Source of the DNA: an uncultured Bacillota bacterium | Lineage (GTDB): Bacteria > Bacillota_I > Bacilli_A > Erysipelotrichales > Erysipelotrichaceae | DNA length: 6,344 nt | Reading direction: 5' to 3' | Assembly (NCBI GenBank): GCA_946619805.1 | Contig: CAMOMM010000059.1 | Span: 1-6,344, forward strand | Part shown: in pieces, positions 4,877-6,344 of the stretch | How the letters are laid out: each line of letters starts with the position of its first letter | Numbering within the stretch: position 1 is the first letter of the stretch | The notes under the pieces: generated by a model | Database searches by the model: none | What the model was told of the DNA's origin: nothing | The model's input: only the letters and a program-made list of their open reading frames with translations | Made by a program: the position numbers and the translations under genes

Positions 4877-5842
4877 ATGATAGTTTTGAAAAATGTGTGT
4901 AAGAGCTTCGGGGATCTCGAAGTTCTTACCGGCGTATCCATGGAGATACAGGATCATGAGATATACGGGATCATCGGACAGTCCGGAGCTGGAAAGTCCA
5001 CGCTTTTAAGGTGCGTGAACGGTCTGGAATCCTATCAGTCCGGTGAGATAACGGTTGACGGGGTCACGGTTTCCCAGAAGGACAGAAAGCAGTTAAGGCT
5101 GCTGCAGAAGAAGATGGGAATGATCTTCCAGAACTTCAACCTGCTGGAAAGACTGGATGTCTATGACAATGTGGCATTGCCGTTAAAGTTCTGGGGCATC
5201 AGCACCAGAAGTCCCGAATCCGTGAAGAAAATTGAAGAACTGATCTCGCTTGTTGGTTTATCCGACAAGATCCACAGCCGTCCTTCGGAATTATCCGGAG
5301 GCCAGAAGCAGAGAGTGGCCATTGCCCGTGCCCTGGTGCTGGATCCGCAGGTGCTGTTGTGCGATGAGGCAACCAGTGCTCTGGACCCGGCCATCACCAG
5401 GGAAATCCTGGCACTGCTGCAGCAGATCAATGAGAAGATGGGCATTACCATTCTGGTGGTCACCCACCAGATGGAAGTCGTCAAGCAGATCTGCCAGCGT
5501 GTCTCTTTCCTGAAAGGCGGCAAGGTGCTGGCAGAGGGCAAGCCGGAGGATCTGTTCATTCATCCGATCAGGGAAGTCAAGGAATTCCTTCAGGAAGAAA
5601 GCGGACTGTTACCGGACAAGGGCGTCAACATTCAGCTGTTCTTCACTGACAAGAGCTCTGATCCGGTGGTAACCATGATGGCCAGGGAACTCGACATCAA
5701 CTTCTCCATCGTCTGGGGCAAGCTGGAAGATTTCCGTTCCAATGTCTTCGGTTCACTGGTAATAAACGTGCCTGAAGAAGCAAAAGAAAAAGTAATTGCC
5801 TATCTCGACAGGGAAGGCGTCAGCTGGGAGGTGCTTAACTGA
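4877..5842 (+). CDS. metN: Methionine ABC transporter ATP-binding protein MetN
   Basis: MetN hydrolyses ATP to power methionine import with MetI and MetQ. At 321 residues it is near the family length of about 340. Motifs are Walker A GQSGAGKST (34-42), Q-loop Gln85 in IFQNF, signature LSGGQKQR (139-146), Walker B VLLCDE (159-164), D-loop SALD (167-170) and switch His197 in VVTHQ. Residues about 245-321 form the C-terminal NIL domain, which in characterised MetN proteins binds methionine and causes trans-inhibition of transport. Its presence separates MetN from general amino-acid ATPases. The best Shine-Dalgarno, AAAGGA (4854-4859), overlaps the metQ stop and is 17 bases before the ATG, longer than ideal; no better start is seen and the N-terminus aligns with the family. 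The 21-base gap from metQ indicates one operon. Confidence 0.95.
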   Translation: MIVLKNVCKSFGDLEVLTGVSMEIQDHEIYGIIGQSGAGKSTLLRCVNGLESYQSGEITVDGVTVSQKDRKQLRLLQKKMGMIFQNFNLLERLDVYDNVALPLKFWGISTRSPESVKKIEELISLVGLSDKIHSRPSELSGGQKQRVAIARALVLDPQVLLCDEATSALDPAITREILALLQQINEKMGITILVVTHQMEVVKQICQRVSFLKGGKVLAEGKPEDLFIHPIREVKEFLQEESGLLPDKGVNIQLFFTDKSSDPVVTMMARELDINFSIVWGKLEDFRSNVFGSLVINVPEEAKEKVIAYLDREGVSWEVLN

Positions 5843-5843
5843 C

Positions 5844-6344
5844 ATGTGGGATATCATCTTAAAGGCAACCAGCCAGACCCTGACCATGGTTTTCTGGTCA
5901 ACCCTGTTTTCCGTACTGCTGGGATTTCTGCCGGCCATCATTCTTACTCTGACGGCTCCGGATGGCTTAAAGCCAAACAAGGTCGTTTATGAAATCCTGA
6001 GTTTTCTGGTCAATACCTTCCGCAGCTTCCCGTTTGTCATTCTGATGGTGGTGATCATACCGCTAACCAGAGCGATAATGGGGACTATGATAGGCACCAG
6101 GGCGGCAATCGTGCCGTTAACAGCCTGTGCGATACCTTTCATTGCCCGCGTATTTGAGAACGCCTTAAGGGAAACCGATCCGGGAGTAATTGAAGCTGCC
6201 AGAAGTTTCGGTGCCAGCGATGCCCAGATCCTCTTCAGGGTCTACTTCAAGGAATCGGTTCCGAGATTACTGAACGGTGTGGTTCTGTTAATGATCAACA
6301 TTCTGGGATACTCAGCCATGGCCGGTACCCTGGGAGGCGGGGGA
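5844..6344 (+). CDS. metI: Methionine ABC transporter permease MetI, 3' end outside window
   Basis: The frame is open for 167 codons from the ATG at 5844, one base after the metN stop, to the window edge. GGGAGGTG (5825-5832) inside the end of metN can serve as ribosome binding site, so translation is probably coupled. The product is the membrane-spanning subunit of the importer, usually about 215-230 residues, so roughly three quarters is present. Visible parts are a first span near 14-36, NTFRSFPFVILMVVIIPLT (57-75), a conserved MetI stretch, a further hydrophobic segment near 80-100, and the EAA loop EAARSFGASDAQ (117-128) that couples to MetN, followed by FKESVPRLLNG. The final residues MAGTLGGGG match the glycine-rich segment typical of MetI before its last membrane part. 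The gene has not ended inside the window; it is cut by the window edge and is not a pseudogene. Confidence 0.94.
   Translation, partial: MWDIILKATSQTLTMVFWSTLFSVLLGFLPAIILTLTAPDGLKPNKVVYEILSFLVNTFRSFPFVILMVVIIPLTRAIMGTMIGTRAAIVPLTACAIPFIARVFENALRETDPGVIEAARSFGASDAQILFRVYFKESVPRLLNGVVLLMINILGYSAMAGTLGGGG

Noticed and set aside
5161..5563. Overlapping - strand open frames and an 87-codon + frame inside metN
   Set aside because: They lie entirely inside conserved ABC ATPase motifs and have composition typical of shadow frames.

Overview
The window looks like part of a Firmicutes (Bacillota) chromosome. It has strong AGGAGG-type ribosome binding sites, a lipoprotein ABC importer under a T-box leader, a near-consensus sigma-A promoter and a CcpA-type cre site. 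Base composition is intermediate (mid-40s percent G+C by eye). Some features would fit an Erysipelotrichia-like lineage, but that is a guess from general appearance. Nothing in the window is phage, transposon, CRISPR or conjugative in character.

Left part (1-2226, + strand): the 3' end of an alpha/beta-hydrolase gene overlaps by ATGA a 489-residue multi-membrane-span protein that carries a DUF218 (YdcF/SanA/ElyC-type) domain. A 161-residue cytoplasmic protein of unknown function follows. The three probably form one transcription unit, closed by an 8-bp-stem terminator at 2200-2226.

Middle (2225-3616): a stand-alone spermidine-synthase-like methyltransferase-fold gene on the - strand converges on that terminator. 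It is divergent from msrA (peptide methionine sulfoxide reductase A), and about 75 bp separate the two starts.

Right part (3617-6344, + strand): a methionine-uptake operon, metQ (binding lipoprotein), metN (ATPase with C-terminal NIL domain) and metI (permease, cut by the window end). It lies behind a roughly 310-nt leader. The promoter is TTGACA-16-TATAAT, with a perfect cre-consensus match over its -35 box. The leader is a T-box riboswitch with a visible Stem I, a readable AUG specifier codon, a T-box sequence whose UGGU matches a tRNA with discriminator A, and an intrinsic terminator. The most informative reading is therefore a methionine importer controlled twice: by uncharged tRNA-Met at transcript elongation, and probably by a CcpA/LacI-family repressor at initiation. 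MsrA just upstream fits a local methionine-salvage theme. No wholly new system was recognised. The less understood items are the DUF218 membrane protein, the 161-residue protein and the orphan spermidine-synthase-like protein.
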